NCBI GenBank assembly: GCA_045106735.1
Contig: JBGCEZ010000022.1
Span: 62,001-126,000 of the forward strand
DNA length: 64,000 bases
Reading direction: 5' to 3'
Source of the DNA: JBGCEZ01 sp045106735
Lineage (GTDB): Bacteria; Planctomycetota; Phycisphaerae; Phycisphaerales; SM1A02
The position numbers were made by a program, and so were the translations under genes. Every line of letters starts with the position of its first letter. Position 1 is the stretch's first letter. Shown here piece after piece: positions 44,627 to 54,621 of the stretch. The notes beneath the pieces are model-generated. The model made no database searches. It saw nothing but the letters and a program-made list of their open reading frames with translations, and had not been told where the DNA came from.

Positions 44627-45395
44627 CGTCGTCCTCTCGTCGTCTCGTCTTGTTCGACCCACGCACGCTCGCACGGATCTCGCTGCTCGGCTTCCCGAAG
44701 GAAGCCTGAATCCATCGTCCCCGGTCCCGCCTCGCCGGCGGTTCATCCTCAGACCTCGCGGCCGATACGCCGGAACATCGATGCCGGTTCATCCCGGCGC
44801 AATTCCGACCTTCGCGGCCAGCCGCCAGCGGCCGACCCCCTCGGCCCCTCCGGCCTCCATGGCCCGATGGCCCCCGTGGCCCGATTCCACCGTGCCGCGG
44901 GGCGGCGATGGTACGAGGGATCACCCCCGATCGGGAGGCCAAACGGGCCGCTTCTGCGCGGTGGCGACCGGAATCCCCGGAAGCCCGACCCGTGACCCAT
45001 CACCGGAGCATCGTCCGATCCGAGCCCCAGCATGACCAGGGTTCGCTCGTCCGCTCGGGATGACCGGCTCAGGTCTCGCCCAAACCATGCCCAAACCGGA
45101 ACGAGATCGGTGCCCGAACATGAACCTGAACCCGGGTCGCCCGCTGAAAACCCTCCCCCGACCTGAGCACGGCCAGTCCGTTCCTCGCTCTGTCACCGAA
45201 CGCTGACACATCGAGTGAACATGCCTTCGACTGGGCTCCGCGCGAGGGACGGGAGCATCCGGCTCCGGACCGGACGAACTGCTTCAACGGACTACCGCGT
45301 CATCGGACGAGCCACCCCGCTCACCAACCCGCACGCCAACCCGCACGCCGAGCTGGCAACGTGTCCGCGAACCCGGGCGACCTCCGGAGCACGCT
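44627..45395. other. Long intergenic region carrying the second foldback element
   Basis: About 770 bp between the giant TPR gene and the Wzz gene, both on the minus strand. Apart from the element at 45139-45292 I see no gene. The rest has short CGGCC-rich low-complexity stretches (44810-44890). It should hold the promoter of the wzz operon. Confidence 0.45.
45139..45292 (+). mobile_element. Foldback (MITE-like) element, copy B
   Basis: About 154 bp. Blocks identical to copy A at 2002-2160 occur in the same order and spacing: CCTGAGCACG (45162), ATCGAGTG (45210), ATGCCTTCGA (45221), GGCTCCGCGCGAGGGA (45234). The ends are GCCCGCTGAA and TTCAACGGAC, imperfect inverted repeats of each other and of copy A. 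Internal stems are conserved in position but changed in sequence (TGTCA/TGACA here, CGCCGA/TCGGCG in copy A), which is what compensatory change would produce. No clear target-site duplication is seen here. Confidence 0.65.
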
Positions 45396-48300
45396 TCAGC
45401 CTCCCGACTGCCGCCGCCGGACCGTATCGGTCAGGGCATCAATCTCGCCGATGAGTCCAGCGTCGGCCGGGTCGGTCAGTTCGGCCGCCCGTTCGAGGCG
45501 TCGCATGGCATCGTCCCAACGCTCCATCCCAGCCATGACCTCGGCCATGTGGAACACATTGCGCCCCTGCGGGCTCACATCGATGCTCCGAGTGAGGTAG
45601 TCCTCCGCCTCTTCCCAGCGACCGAGCTGGGCACAAATCTTTCCAACCGTGTCCAACATCGCCCAATCCCGGGGTCGCAAGGCGACCGCTCGCTCGGCGA
45701 GCGGCAAGGCACCCGATGGGTCATCGAGTTCCGTCGCCCGCAGGAACGCCACGTTGTTCAGCAACGTTGGGTTCTCCGGGGTGGCCTCAAGTCCCGCCTC
45801 GAACGCCGCCAACGCCGCATCGGGCCGGCCACTTTCAAGCATGTAACTGGCCAGCTGCAGGTTGAGGTTCGCCGTCGTCCCGGTGTCGGATGCGGGCGTG
45901 ACCGAGATTGCCTCCCGGATCCGCGCGATCGCGTTGTCAAGACCGCTCCCCCCCCGGGCGTACCACCCGCTGGACAGCGCGGCCAACTCCCACGGTCCCA
46001 ATCGGTCGCCGGCGATTTGGCGGGTAAACGCCTCGGCGTCGCCCATGCCGTCCGGGCCCGCGGCGTCCTGCAAGGAGCCGACCCACCGCGCGATCCCGCG
46101 TTCCGGCGTCACGCCGGCCGCAATCATCTCGCGGATCCGGTTGTAGGCCGTGCCGTACTCACGAAGCGAATCGGAGGCCCGCCCCGCCCCACTGAGCGCG
46201 CGGGCGTAGATCGTCCGGAGGGACGGCCGCACGTTCATCTCCGCATCGCGGTCGCGAAGGGCGCCGATGATCCGGTTGTACTCGGGCGGCGAGAGTTGGA
46301 GCATCGTCCGCGTCATGCCGACAAGAAACGCCGGCTCAGTCTTGCCCGAAAGTTCCCAGCCGTCATTGAACGCCCGAGCCGCCCGGTCGAAATCGCCCTG
46401 CTGCTCGAAGAGCTCGCCCAAGCGATTCCGCCAGCCCAGTGACTCGCGGCGCCGGCCGTGGAACGAGATGCCAGCGTTGATCACATCAATGGCGTCGTCC
46501 ACCCGATCCGCGGATGTCATCGCGTCGGCGAGGGCCCGTCGAACCCCGTCGTCGCCAGGGTTGGCGTCGAGCTGACGTTCGAGTTCGAGAATGAGACCAC
46601 CGTCGTCGGCGAGGCCGACGAGGACACGGCGCGTGACTCGGTCGAGCGGTCCAGCCCCCGGTGCGGTGCGGCGTGCCTCTTGGAGCAGTTCGTCCGCCCG
46701 GACGAAGTACTCGTCGTCCCCGGTTCGGGCCGCGTCACGGAGGAGCATTTCAATCCGAAGGGCCCAGCCCCGTTGATCGGCTGGCACCGCCGACGTCAGC
46801 TCGCGAAGCCGGACATCCAAAGCTGACGCGATGTCCGTGGCCGTGGCGGCGTCGCCAGCCGCGTACGCCGCATCGAGTCGACGCACATCGATCGCCGATC
46901 CGAGGAGTCGGTCGGTCACGTCCCGGCTGTCGCCGAAGAAGGCCGCCCAACGGTCCGCCGCTCGATCAATCTGACCATTGGACATCAGTGCTTGCACGAG
47001 CTGGCGTTCCACCCGCTCCGGGGCGAGAATTTCCTGTTGGACGCCGAGGTTGTCCAAATCCGCCGTCGCCACGATGGAGGGCGTCGCCTGGACCCGGGCG
47101 AGCGTCGCTTCGAGCACCGGAATGGCCGCCTCGGATTGACCAAGGGAAGTCAGCAGCGTGGCTTCGAGCCACCACGGGTCAGCCCGTTCCGCCGGCACGG
47201 TCTCCCTCGCGGACCGCAGGAGCGCGACTGCGTCCGAGGGTCGACGAGCTTCGTTGAGATACGCGGCGATGATCGCGAGACCCGACATCTGGAGTTCGAT
47301 ATTCGTCTGCGCTTCGTAGGCGGCCGTGAGCGCGGCGACGCCGGCGTCGAGGTCACCTTGAGCGCGATCAAGTTCCGCCCGCAGCAGTCCCCAGGTCAAA
47401 CCGGGCATGCCTTCGGTTTCATCCGGACGAAGGTCGTTGGTGATCGACTCCGCTTCCACGACCCACTGGCGACGCTCTTCGTCAAGCATCGCCTGCCGAC
47501 GCCCTTCGGGCATCTGCGACCAGCGGACGCCGCTGACCTTGGGCGAACCGTCGTCGTCCACCAGCAGCTCGACCTGCGGTCGCGTTCCGACCAACGCGAG
47601 GGCATAGCGCATCGCGTTCTCCTTGTCGGCGGGATTCGTTCGGTAGCTCGCCCGGCGTTCCAGGAGCACCGTGGCGGAATTCCCGGCTCGGCGTTCGAGG
47701 GTCAACCAAAGCGAACGCATGAACCGGTCGTCGGGCATCCGGCTCGCGGCATCACGGGCCACCCCGGTCGCCCGGGCACGGTTGCCGATGCGCTCGAGGG
47801 CATCGATGTACCGGTAGGCCAGGGCCCGGTCCGTGGGATCATTCTCGTGGGCCCGTCCGTAGGCGAGGGTTGCCCCCTCGATGTCGCCCTGCAGGCGCCG
47901 GGCATCGCCCAAGGCATCCCACGCGCGCCAGGAGAACGGCAATCGGCCCGTGGCGGCCTCGAGCAATTCTTCGGCCCGGACAAACGTCCGATTCCGTTCA
48001 TCGCCGGTCAGCGTCGATGCCCGGTAGAGGTTGAGAAGACCTTCGGCCATCGCTCCGTCAGCGCGGTCGAGGTCGGCCTCTCGAATCTCCTCGACAATCG
48101 TCTCGCCGGTCGCCCATTCCTGGGCTTCAAGCGCGCGTTCCAACCGGCGGTTGGCCCAGAGGGTCATCGCCGCGAACGGCGGCTCCGGAGCTTCGGCGAG
48201 GAGGGTGTTGGCTTGGCCGGTCCATTCGGCAATCGCCGCGTTGAAGCGAGCGATTTCGCCTTCGATTTCAGACCGACGTTCGGGATCGACGACGCGTTCG

Positions 48301-50435
48301 AGCTCGCGCTCGCGGGCCGCGACCTGACGGTCCATGGCCACGACAATGCGCACCGCCCGGTTCATCGGATCGGATACAGCCGCCCGAAGGGTCTCGACGA
48401 CTCGCTCGACCGGATCATCGGTGGTCAGGCGCAGGAGCGCCGCCCGAATCACGGTGTTGTCAGGATCCAGGCGCGAGGCTTCTTCAAAGCTGGCGACGGC
48501 GAGATCACGACGCGAATCGCCCATCGCCGTATTGCCCAACGCCACCAGGAGCCGAATGTCCGTGGGGAACTGAACCCGGGCCGCTTCCAGCATCTCAATC
48601 GCACCATCAACGTCGCCACGGCTCGTCAATTCGTCGGACGCACTGAGCGCCTGGATCACGGGATCCGAAATCGCGCCGCCGCTGGCAAACTCGATGCGGT
48701 TCTGCAAATCGTTGACCACGGCCGCCGGGGCGCCGAACTGACGAAGCATGCGCAGCGACTGGCGGGCTTCATCGAGTTCCCCGAGCCGGGTCAGCACGCG
48801 TCCCAACCGATACTGCAACGGGTGGGCCTGCGGCTGCTCGGCCACCGCGGCCCGCAGGGTCTGGGCGGCCGGCCCCAAAGCTCCATCTTCTTCGAGACAA
48901 ATCGCGAGCAGGAACCGAAGTTGTGCGCGATCGGTGGGATCAAACCGGTCAACGGAATCCGTCAGAAGCTGGGTCAGCGTTCCGGCGGCGCGGTCGCGGT
49001 TGCCCGCGGCAAACTCAGTCAGAGCTCGAGCCCGGACAAGTCGATGATTCCGGCTGTCCCCGCCCATGCCTTCTTCGGCCGCCGCGGCCAGGACGGCATC
49101 GCGGGCGGCCTGGACGTCGGCGATGGCATCGATCTGCTCCATCCCCTCCAAGCGATCCCAGCGAGCGAACTCGGCATCGAGTTGAATGAACCGGCCTTCA
49201 AGAATCAGCGGCCGCTGCAGCAACGCCCGAACCCCCGCGGGTTGGTTGGCCAGCGAGGAGATCTGCTCACCGGCCTCGACGGCCGCCTTGAGGTCGTCCA
49301 TGGTGGCGTTGCCCTTGGCCAACAACGCCCGCACGTTGGCGTACGTCGCGATGATCCGCGCGTCGTCCTGCCACTCGGGCTTGGCGATCAACAGTTCCAG
49401 ACTCGGCGCCGGGCTGAGGTCCCGTTCGAACGCGCCGATCCGAGCGAGCAACGGGGCCACTTCGGCCACGACCCGCACGAAATCGGGGTCATCGGACTTT
49501 TCGGCCAAGTACCGCTCGAAGAGCTGATGCAGCGCACGGACTTGGGCCGCGCGTTCGGCCGACGCCTCGGTGCTCCGAATCTCGTACGTCGCCAGGTCGT
49601 CGCCAAGGGTTCCGGCGGCGGACGACGCCTGAGCGCTGGTGAACGCCGTGCCGGCTTCCGCCGCTTCCGTCGCCCGAACACGAACGATCTCGTAGCGCGT
49701 CTGGATTCCATCTGGCACCTTGGCCAACGCATCCGCGATCGCCGCCTGGAGTTCTTCGGGACTGGTCGCATCACGTCCGGCCCGATTGGCCAGCACCCGC
49801 AACAAGACTGCATGGTCCATGTCGCGATTGGGGTTCTCCGCCACGGACGCCTGAATCAGCTCCAGACCTTCTCGTTGCTCCCGCGCATCCCGCGTGCCCG
49901 CCACATCCACGATCGGATAGGTCAACCACATGCCGCGATACAACTTGGCGTAACTGAATCCCGGGTCACTCGACATCTGCGAGGCGGCCATGAAGTCGGT
50001 CGTCGCCGAACTGCCCTCACGATCCCACAGGGCCCGGAGGCCATTCATCAAGATCGAGGCCTCGTGCAGCTCTCGCAGCAGCGCAAGGTGACCCTGGGAT
50101 TCGTCCGGGAAGTGGGTCGCGCGGTGCTTGCGGACGCTGAGCACTTCGGTGAGGGCGTCTTGGGCTTCCTGCCGGGACTCGGGCCGGTACTCACCCAGCA
50201 TGGCCTCGACGTTTTCGAGGGCCACGCGGTTCTGCGGCTCCTCTCCCATCGCGCGCTTGTACTGGCTGCGGGCCTGGTTGAGCGCACCTTCGGCCCGGAG
50301 CGCGTCACCTTCGGCGATGAAGTGCGCCGCGTCCTTCTTGAAGACGAACAGAGCCAGCGCGCCGGTGATGCCGACGAGCGTGCCGAGCACGATGATGAGG
50401 ATCAGAAGAAACCGAACGTTGAATCGGGCGGCCAT
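45396..50435 (-). CDS. Giant membrane-anchored TPR protein of the exosortase locus
   Basis: 1679 aa. One N-terminal transmembrane helix (FLLILIIVLGTLVGITGALALFVF) and no lipobox, then tetratricopeptide-type helix pairs over most of the length, for example ADALRAEGALNQARSQYKR at the start and EDYLTRSIDVSPQGRNVFHMAEVM near the end. The position between EpsI and Wzz is where smaller TPR proteins (PrsT type) lie in PEP-CTERM/exosortase loci, so I infer a scaffold role in polysaccharide or matrix assembly. It lies nine bases after the EpsI stop and is unusually long. The TPR boundaries cannot be set by eye. Confidence 0.85.
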   Translation of the reverse strand: MAARFNVRFLLILIIVLGTLVGITGALALFVFKKDAAHFIAEGDALRAEGALNQARSQYKRAMGEEPQNRVALENVEAMLGEYRPESRQEAQDALTEVLSVRKHRATHFPDESQGHLALLRELHEASILMNGLRALWDREGSSATTDFMAASQMSSDPGFSYAKLYRGMWLTYPIVDVAGTRDAREQREGLELIQASVAENPNRDMDHAVLLRVLANRAGRDATSPEELQAAIADALAKVPDGIQTRYEIVRVRATEAAEAGTAFTSAQASSAAGTLGDDLATYEIRSTEASAERAAQVRALHQLFERYLAEKSDDPDFVRVVAEVAPLLARIGAFERDLSPAPSLELLIAKPEWQDDARIIATYANVRALLAKGNATMDDLKAAVEAGEQISSLANQPAGVRALLQRPLILEGRFIQLDAEFARWDRLEGMEQIDAIADVQAARDAVLAAAAEEGMGGDSRNHRLVRARALTEFAAGNRDRAAGTLTQLLTDSVDRFDPTDRAQLRFLLAICLEEDGALGPAAQTLRAAVAEQPQAHPLQYRLGRVLTRLGELDEARQSLRMLRQFGAPAAVVNDLQNRIEFASGGAISDPVIQALSASDELTSRGDVDGAIEMLEAARVQFPTDIRLLVALGNTAMGDSRRDLAVASFEEASRLDPDNTVIRAALLRLTTDDPVERVVETLRAAVSDPMNRAVRIVVAMDRQVAARERELERVVDPERRSEIEGEIARFNAAIAEWTGQANTLLAEAPEPPFAAMTLWANRRLERALEAQEWATGETIVEEIREADLDRADGAMAEGLLNLYRASTLTGDERNRTFVRAEELLEAATGRLPFSWRAWDALGDARRLQGDIEGATLAYGRAHENDPTDRALAYRYIDALERIGNRARATGVARDAASRMPDDRFMRSLWLTLERRAGNSATVLLERRASYRTNPADKENAMRYALALVGTRPQVELLVDDDGSPKVSGVRWSQMPEGRRQAMLDEERRQWVVEAESITNDLRPDETEGMPGLTWGLLRAELDRAQGDLDAGVAALTAAYEAQTNIELQMSGLAIIAAYLNEARRPSDAVALLRSARETVPAERADPWWLEATLLTSLGQSEAAIPVLEATLARVQATPSIVATADLDNLGVQQEILAPERVERQLVQALMSNGQIDRAADRWAAFFGDSRDVTDRLLGSAIDVRRLDAAYAAGDAATATDIASALDVRLRELTSAVPADQRGWALRIEMLLRDAARTGDDEYFVRADELLQEARRTAPGAGPLDRVTRRVLVGLADDGGLILELERQLDANPGDDGVRRALADAMTSADRVDDAIDVINAGISFHGRRRESLGWRNRLGELFEQQGDFDRAARAFNDGWELSGKTEPAFLVGMTRTMLQLSPPEYNRIIGALRDRDAEMNVRPSLRTIYARALSGAGRASDSLREYGTAYNRIREMIAAGVTPERGIARWVGSLQDAAGPDGMGDAEAFTRQIAGDRLGPWELAALSSGWYARGGSGLDNAIARIREAISVTPASDTGTTANLNLQLASYMLESGRPDAALAAFEAGLEATPENPTLLNNVAFLRATELDDPSGALPLAERAVALRPRDWAMLDTVGKICAQLGRWEEAEDYLTRSIDVSPQGRNVFHMAEVMAGMERWDDAMRRLERAAELTDPADAGLIGEIDALTDTVRRRQSGG

Positions 50436-50444
50436 GATCGGGGA

Positions 50445-51371
50445 TCACTCCATGGAGTCGGCGAGCCCAGAAATCTCGCCGCGTTCGACCTCCGACCAAT
50501 CGGGGAGGCATCGCATCAGTTCAGGAAGAAGAGGTTTGAGCAGGGACGATACCTCGTCCAGGAACTGCTCTTCGGTCAGTCCGTCGCGCACCGCGTAGAA
50601 CTGGACCTTGCAGTAGTAGGCGTACTTCTCTTGGGGCTTGAAGGCGAGGGCCTTCACTTCCCCCGGGGTGACCGCGATGCGGCCGTTGGCGATGAAGAAG
50701 TAGCCCGCGAAAATGCCGGAGTCGGCATTGGCGGTGTCCTCGGCCACGAACCGGGTGGTCCGGAGCTTGAGATCGCCGATCGGCATGAGCACCGGCGTCG
50801 TTCGGCCGGTGATCCGGTCCCGGCGATCCACCGAACGGTAGCGTTCGCCGGTCACCAGGTTCTCGATCTCGGTTTCGGTCGCGAAGTCGTCGACGTTCAC
50901 CGCGAGCGGAAGGTTGTCCGGCTCGTTGAACTTGTTGAAGCCCGCCGCAACCATGCATCGGTCCGGAACGTGCGGCACCGCGTCGATGATGCCGGTGTAG
51001 TAGGCCAAGTGGAGGCTCACCCACGGGCGATCCTTGCCGGAGTCGCCAATCGTGTACACGCGGTCAAGGTACAGGTCGGTCCCCAACTCCTCGAGCATTT
51101 CCTTCTCGAGCTTCTGCTGGGGGCCGGCGGACTGCCACTCGCCCAGCCGCGTCGAAATCGTGTCGAAGTGTGATCGCAGCTCGACCGGCTCTTTGTCCAG
51201 ATACACATTGAGCGCCATGGCCGCCCCGCGGAATCCGGCAGTGGCCAACAGCATCACCACGGCCAACGCGATCAACGCGGTCCGGCTGCGGGCGTCAAAC
51301 GGCCAGCTGGTGTCGGACGCGGACGTGGAGGTCGATGCCACAGTCGATGTGGAGGTCGATGCGTCGCTCAT
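50445..51371 (-). CDS. epsI: EpsI-family exosortase-associated protein
   Basis: 308 aa. The start overlaps the exosortase stop by four bases (ATGA). After a low-complexity Ser/Thr N-terminus comes a transmembrane helix (TALIALAVVMLLATAGFRGAAMAL), then the EpsI domain: EWQSAGPQQKLEKEMLEELG, VSLHLAYYTGIIDAVPHVPDRCMVAAGF and KALAFKPQEKYAYYCKVQFYAVRDG. EpsI domains are found fused to or next to exosortase and are needed for exopolysaccharide/surface-protein sorting; the precise activity is not settled. Confidence 0.92.
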   Translation of the reverse strand: MSDASTSTSTVASTSTSASDTSWPFDARSRTALIALAVVMLLATAGFRGAAMALNVYLDKEPVELRSHFDTISTRLGEWQSAGPQQKLEKEMLEELGTDLYLDRVYTIGDSGKDRPWVSLHLAYYTGIIDAVPHVPDRCMVAAGFNKFNEPDNLPLAVNVDDFATETEIENLVTGERYRSVDRRDRITGRTTPVLMPIGDLKLRTTRFVAEDTANADSGIFAGYFFIANGRIAVTPGEVKALAFKPQEKYAYYCKVQFYAVRDGLTEEQFLDEVSSLLKPLLPELMRCLPDWSEVERGEISGLADSME

Positions 51372-52336
51372 GCCGTGGCTCCCGATGTGCCCGCCCCGTC
51401 GTCCGGCTCGATCACCAACTGCTTCACGGCCCAGATCACGCCCATCAGGATGATGAACGCGGGCATCAGCCATACCAGGCCAATGAACGAGTGGAAGTCG
51501 CCGGCGGCCAAGCCCGCGTCCACCATGGAAAGGTAGCCGAGGGTGATGACGCGCAGAATGTTGACGAAGATCGAGGTCGGAATCACCAGCGCGATGACCA
51601 GGAACCGCTGCCACGTCCGCGACAGACCGGCCCAGGCCATGGCGGTGCCCAAGGCCAGGAAGGCCATGAGCATCCGCATGCCGGAACACGCTTCGGCGAT
51701 GTTCAGCGGCGTTGGCACACCGTTGCGGTAGACGAAGAGCGTGTTGCCCTCGCGTTCCACGTCGACCGACGTCGCCGAAAGCAAGAACTCCGCCCCGACG
51801 GCGGTGATGTCCTGCAGGCGCTCGGTGATGATGAAGATGAACCGGTCGCTGATCGTCTGGCCAAAGATGAACAGATAGATCAGCGGGAACGCGAGCTTCC
51901 AGGTGACCTGCCATCCGCAGAACAGGATGACGATCCCCAGGATGCCCAGGGCCACGCCGCCGGCTCGCAAGTTGTGGTGGTGCAACGGCTGCGGGCCGAA
52001 GATGCACAGCGAGTACCAGGCCAGGCCGAGCAGGATGAAGATGAAGCCGGCCCACGTCGTGCGAAACGGTGTGCGGCCAAGGTCTTCACGGCGGGCCCAG
52101 ACGAACCACCCGGCGATGAGCGGGATGGCCAGCGTGTGGCCCCAGTCCGACGTCTGCCGAACCGCGAACTCGATCTGCCGGGAGAAGAAATCCCAGTAGC
52201 TCAGCCCGAGGGCGAGCAGGACGATGCCCGCCCCGATCAAGACCGGGGTGGCAGGCCAGCGCGGTTCGGACGCGGCTCCGGAGGAGGCTCCCGACGGCGT
52301 GGAAGTTGGGGGGGTCGACGTGGCGTCGGACGCCAT
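51368..52336 (-). CDS. Exosortase (XrtA-like)
   Basis: 322 aa from the ATG at 52336 with AGGAG upstream. Eight or so hydrophobic segments. Catalytic triad of the family: Cys217 in AEACSGMRML, Arg262 in PTSIFVNILRV and His282 in FHSFIGLVW. Exosortases are membrane transpeptidase-like enzymes that recognise PEP-CTERM tails. Two such proteins are encoded in this window (12626 and 15911). It is followed by EpsI in an ATGA overlap and by the giant TPR gene. Confidence 0.93.
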   Translation of the reverse strand: MASDATSTPPTSTPSGASSGAASEPRWPATPVLIGAGIVLLALGLSYWDFFSRQIEFAVRQTSDWGHTLAIPLIAGWFVWARREDLGRTPFRTTWAGFIFILLGLAWYSLCIFGPQPLHHHNLRAGGVALGILGIVILFCGWQVTWKLAFPLIYLFIFGQTISDRFIFIITERLQDITAVGAEFLLSATSVDVEREGNTLFVYRNGVPTPLNIAEACSGMRMLMAFLALGTAMAWAGLSRTWQRFLVIALVIPTSIFVNILRVITLGYLSMVDAGLAAGDFHSFIGLVWLMPAFIILMGVIWAVKQLVIEPDDGAGTSGATA

Positions 52337-52747
52337 GATGGAACTTCTCCTCGTGAATCCTCGATCCGTGGGTACGAATCGAATCCGCGGGGAGTTCGCC
52401 GCCCCGCCCACCCTTCCCCCCGTCGGCGTGGTCCGTACGGATCGCACCAGTCGGGGGGACTGCGAAGTCTCCCCGATCGCCGCCCTCGCCGCCACCCCCC
52501 AGACTGCCTCAGGCCACTGAAAGCCGCGGGATCGGCCGCGGTTCACTGGCCTCTTCGATATCGACCGGCCAGGCGGCGTACGCCACTGGATTGCCGGCGA
52601 CCGGACCGGGGAATCCCGATGGGGTTCGCTGCCCGTTCGGGCGCGAGAGGCGGAATCGCCCCAGAGCCGGATGGCGCCAAAGAAAACGAGCCCCGACCCG
52701 CGGGTGGCGGGACGGGGCTCGGTCGTTTCAGTCGCGGAGGCTCGGGA
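52337..52747. other. Intergenic with a terminator for wza and the exosortase promoter
   Basis: About 410 bp. Near the wza end, a 15-bp stem with one mismatch (52687-52701 with 52707-52721, CGAGCCCCG...CGGGGCTCG) is followed on the minus strand by TTTTCTTT, a good intrinsic terminator for the wza transcript. The rest should carry the promoter of the exosortase operon. No gene is seen. Confidence 0.6.
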
Positions 52748-54277
52748 TCAGTTGCCGAACTGGTTGGACGGCGGAGCACCGAAGACGTCGTTGCCGAAGT
52801 TCCGGTCGAGCAGGAAGCCGAACCCGTAGGAAGAGCGGAATCCGCTGCGGATCACGGCCAGCGGCGTGGCCCAGAAGTTCGTGCCGATGTTGATGTGGTC
52901 ATCGGGACGGAGCAGGATGTCCGGCTCGGTACGGTTCCGGATCGCCTTGAGGTTGACCCGGATCGTGGCCTCGCGGTACTCGCCGATGACGCGGGTGATG
53001 TCCACCCGCTCGGGGATCGCGATCTGTCCGAGTCCACCGGCCGAGACGATGAGGCGGCTCAGCGTCATCAGGTCGCCGTTGGTGGGCAGGTTGTAGGGGC
53101 CGGGCCGGTTGACCTGACCACCGATGTAGACCACGCCGGTGTCCGGGGGCTTCAGGAAGATGCGGTCGTCGGGACGAACCACGATGTTGAAGCGGCTGTC
53201 GCCACCGACCAGTCGGTCGACGGGGATCTCGATGATCCGCTCCACCATCATCGGGGCCGAACCCGGGGTCGCGGGAATCGCTCCCCCGCCGGAGGTGGTG
53301 CCGTCGACCGGCAGCCACGTGTTGGTCCGCTGGTCCCAGCGCCACGCCCCGACCCGGCCGTCGCCAGGACGATCGAGGTCGATCATGTTGCTGCCACGGC
53401 GCTGCACGCCGTCAAGGTCATCGATGTCGATGGCCGGCTCGCCGTCCTGGCGAAGCACGCCAGGGCTGACGGTGTTGCGGCCAGGGATCGGGCGACCGAG
53501 GTCAACCTGGCCCATGGCGCCCGGGCTCGGGCGACCGTCGAATCCCTCGAGGAGGTCGTCGACGACGTCGTTGCCGTCACCTGCGGTCGGCTCGGGCCGT
53601 CCGGTCGTTTCTTGCCGGTTTCGGTCGTACGAGGGCCGGACCGACGGATCGAGGTCCGCCGAGCGGATCACGTAGATCGTCTTGACCGCCTGGGGCACGC
53701 CGCCGGCCAGGGCCATCGCCTCAAGCAGGCGAAGGTTGGCCTCGCGGAGGTTGTAGAGGCCGACGCCGGCCACCGCCCCGTCCACGATGTACTGGAAGCC
53801 GCCGGATTCGGCGATCTCCACGTCCACCTGCGGGCGGGTGATGATCGCCCCGTAGAGCTTTTCGAGCTGCGACTGCAGCTCGTCGGCGGAGCGGCCCGCG
53901 GCGATCACGTCGCCGAGTTCCGGCACGCGGACGTTGCCCGTCGCATCGATGCGGCTGGTGCGGCTCGCCCACTGACGCGGCGTATACAGGCCGTAGACCT
54001 GGATCGTCACGAAGTCGCCAGGTACCAAGCGGTACTCGAGCCGGTTGGGGATGAGGTCCTCGGCCGACACCTGCGTGGCGTTGGCCCAGTCTTCATCGCC
54101 CGGCTCAATGGCGTCAAGGCGAGTCAGGATCGGCATGCTGGTGGGATACTTCTCCCAGTAGCCGGTCACCGACGGATTCATGTAACTGTCGACGTTGCAT
54201 CCAGAGAGCACACTCGTCGCCATGGCGGCAAGGAGCATGAGGGGAAGCATTCGGCGACCGGAGGAGTGACGGCTCAT
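52748..54277 (-). CDS. Wza-type polysaccharide export lipoprotein
   Basis: 509 aa from the ATG at 54277 (AGGA seven bases upstream). Lipoprotein signal with lipobox LSGC (Cys27). A polysaccharide-export (poly_export) domain follows: LVPGDFVTIQVYGLY and VRVPELGDVIAAGRSADELQSQL, then an SLBB-type segment (YIVDGAVAGVGLYNLREANLRLLEAM). A ~150-residue Asp/Gly/Pro-rich low-complexity insert separates it from a second SLBB-like domain (VVRPDDRIFLKPPDTGVVYIGGQV). This forms the outer-membrane exit for polysaccharide. The insert is longer than usual in Wza. Own promoter and terminator set it apart from the exosortase genes. Confidence 0.92.
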   Translation of the reverse strand: MSRHSSGRRMLPLMLLAAMATSVLSGCNVDSYMNPSVTGYWEKYPTSMPILTRLDAIEPGDEDWANATQVSAEDLIPNRLEYRLVPGDFVTIQVYGLYTPRQWASRTSRIDATGNVRVPELGDVIAAGRSADELQSQLEKLYGAIITRPQVDVEIAESGGFQYIVDGAVAGVGLYNLREANLRLLEAMALAGGVPQAVKTIYVIRSADLDPSVRPSYDRNRQETTGRPEPTAGDGNDVVDDLLEGFDGRPSPGAMGQVDLGRPIPGRNTVSPGVLRQDGEPAIDIDDLDGVQRRGSNMIDLDRPGDGRVGAWRWDQRTNTWLPVDGTTSGGGAIPATPGSAPMMVERIIEIPVDRLVGGDSRFNIVVRPDDRIFLKPPDTGVVYIGGQVNRPGPYNLPTNGDLMTLSRLIVSAGGLGQIAIPERVDITRVIGEYREATIRVNLKAIRNRTEPDILLRPDDHINIGTNFWATPLAVIRSGFRSSYGFGFLLDRNFGNDVFGAPPSNQFGN

Positions 54278-54621
54278 GGGCTGTTCCTGCTCGCTTCTTC
54301 GCGTTCCGGGAGGCGGTCCGGTCGGAGGGCGGCATGCGTGCCGCAACCCCTGACGAACACCGGACGAGGCGTCCCGGCGAGGGTGTACAAGGTACTCGAC
54401 GGCGAGGGTCCGTGTTCGGGACAGATGCCCGATCCGAATCGCCGCCGGTTCGAGGTATCGGCCGCCTGACCACCTGGCTTCGATGAAATGGCCCGATTCC
54501 CGGAACGTCCGTCCCAGCCGGAGCGTCCCGCAGGCCCCTCGCATCTTCCCCCACCGCCACGGGTTGTCCATCCGGCCACGGGGGTTCGACGGGCGGATTC
54601 GCCGGTCTACAATGTTGGGCC
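54278..54621. other. Divergent intergenic region wza / lipA
   Basis: About 340 bp between the divergent starts of wza and lipA. Both promoters are expected here but are not individually recognised. No gene is seen. Confidence 0.4.

Noticed and set aside
46992..51173. 1393-residue plus-strand frame opposite the giant TPR gene
   Set aside because: The antisense frame is repetitive because the TPR gene is repetitive; the minus-strand gene has clear helical repeats and a membrane anchor.
51335..54469. Long plus-strand frame (1044 aa) opposite exosortase and Wza
   Set aside because: It has no motifs, and the opposite strand holds the exosortase catalytic triad and Wza domains.
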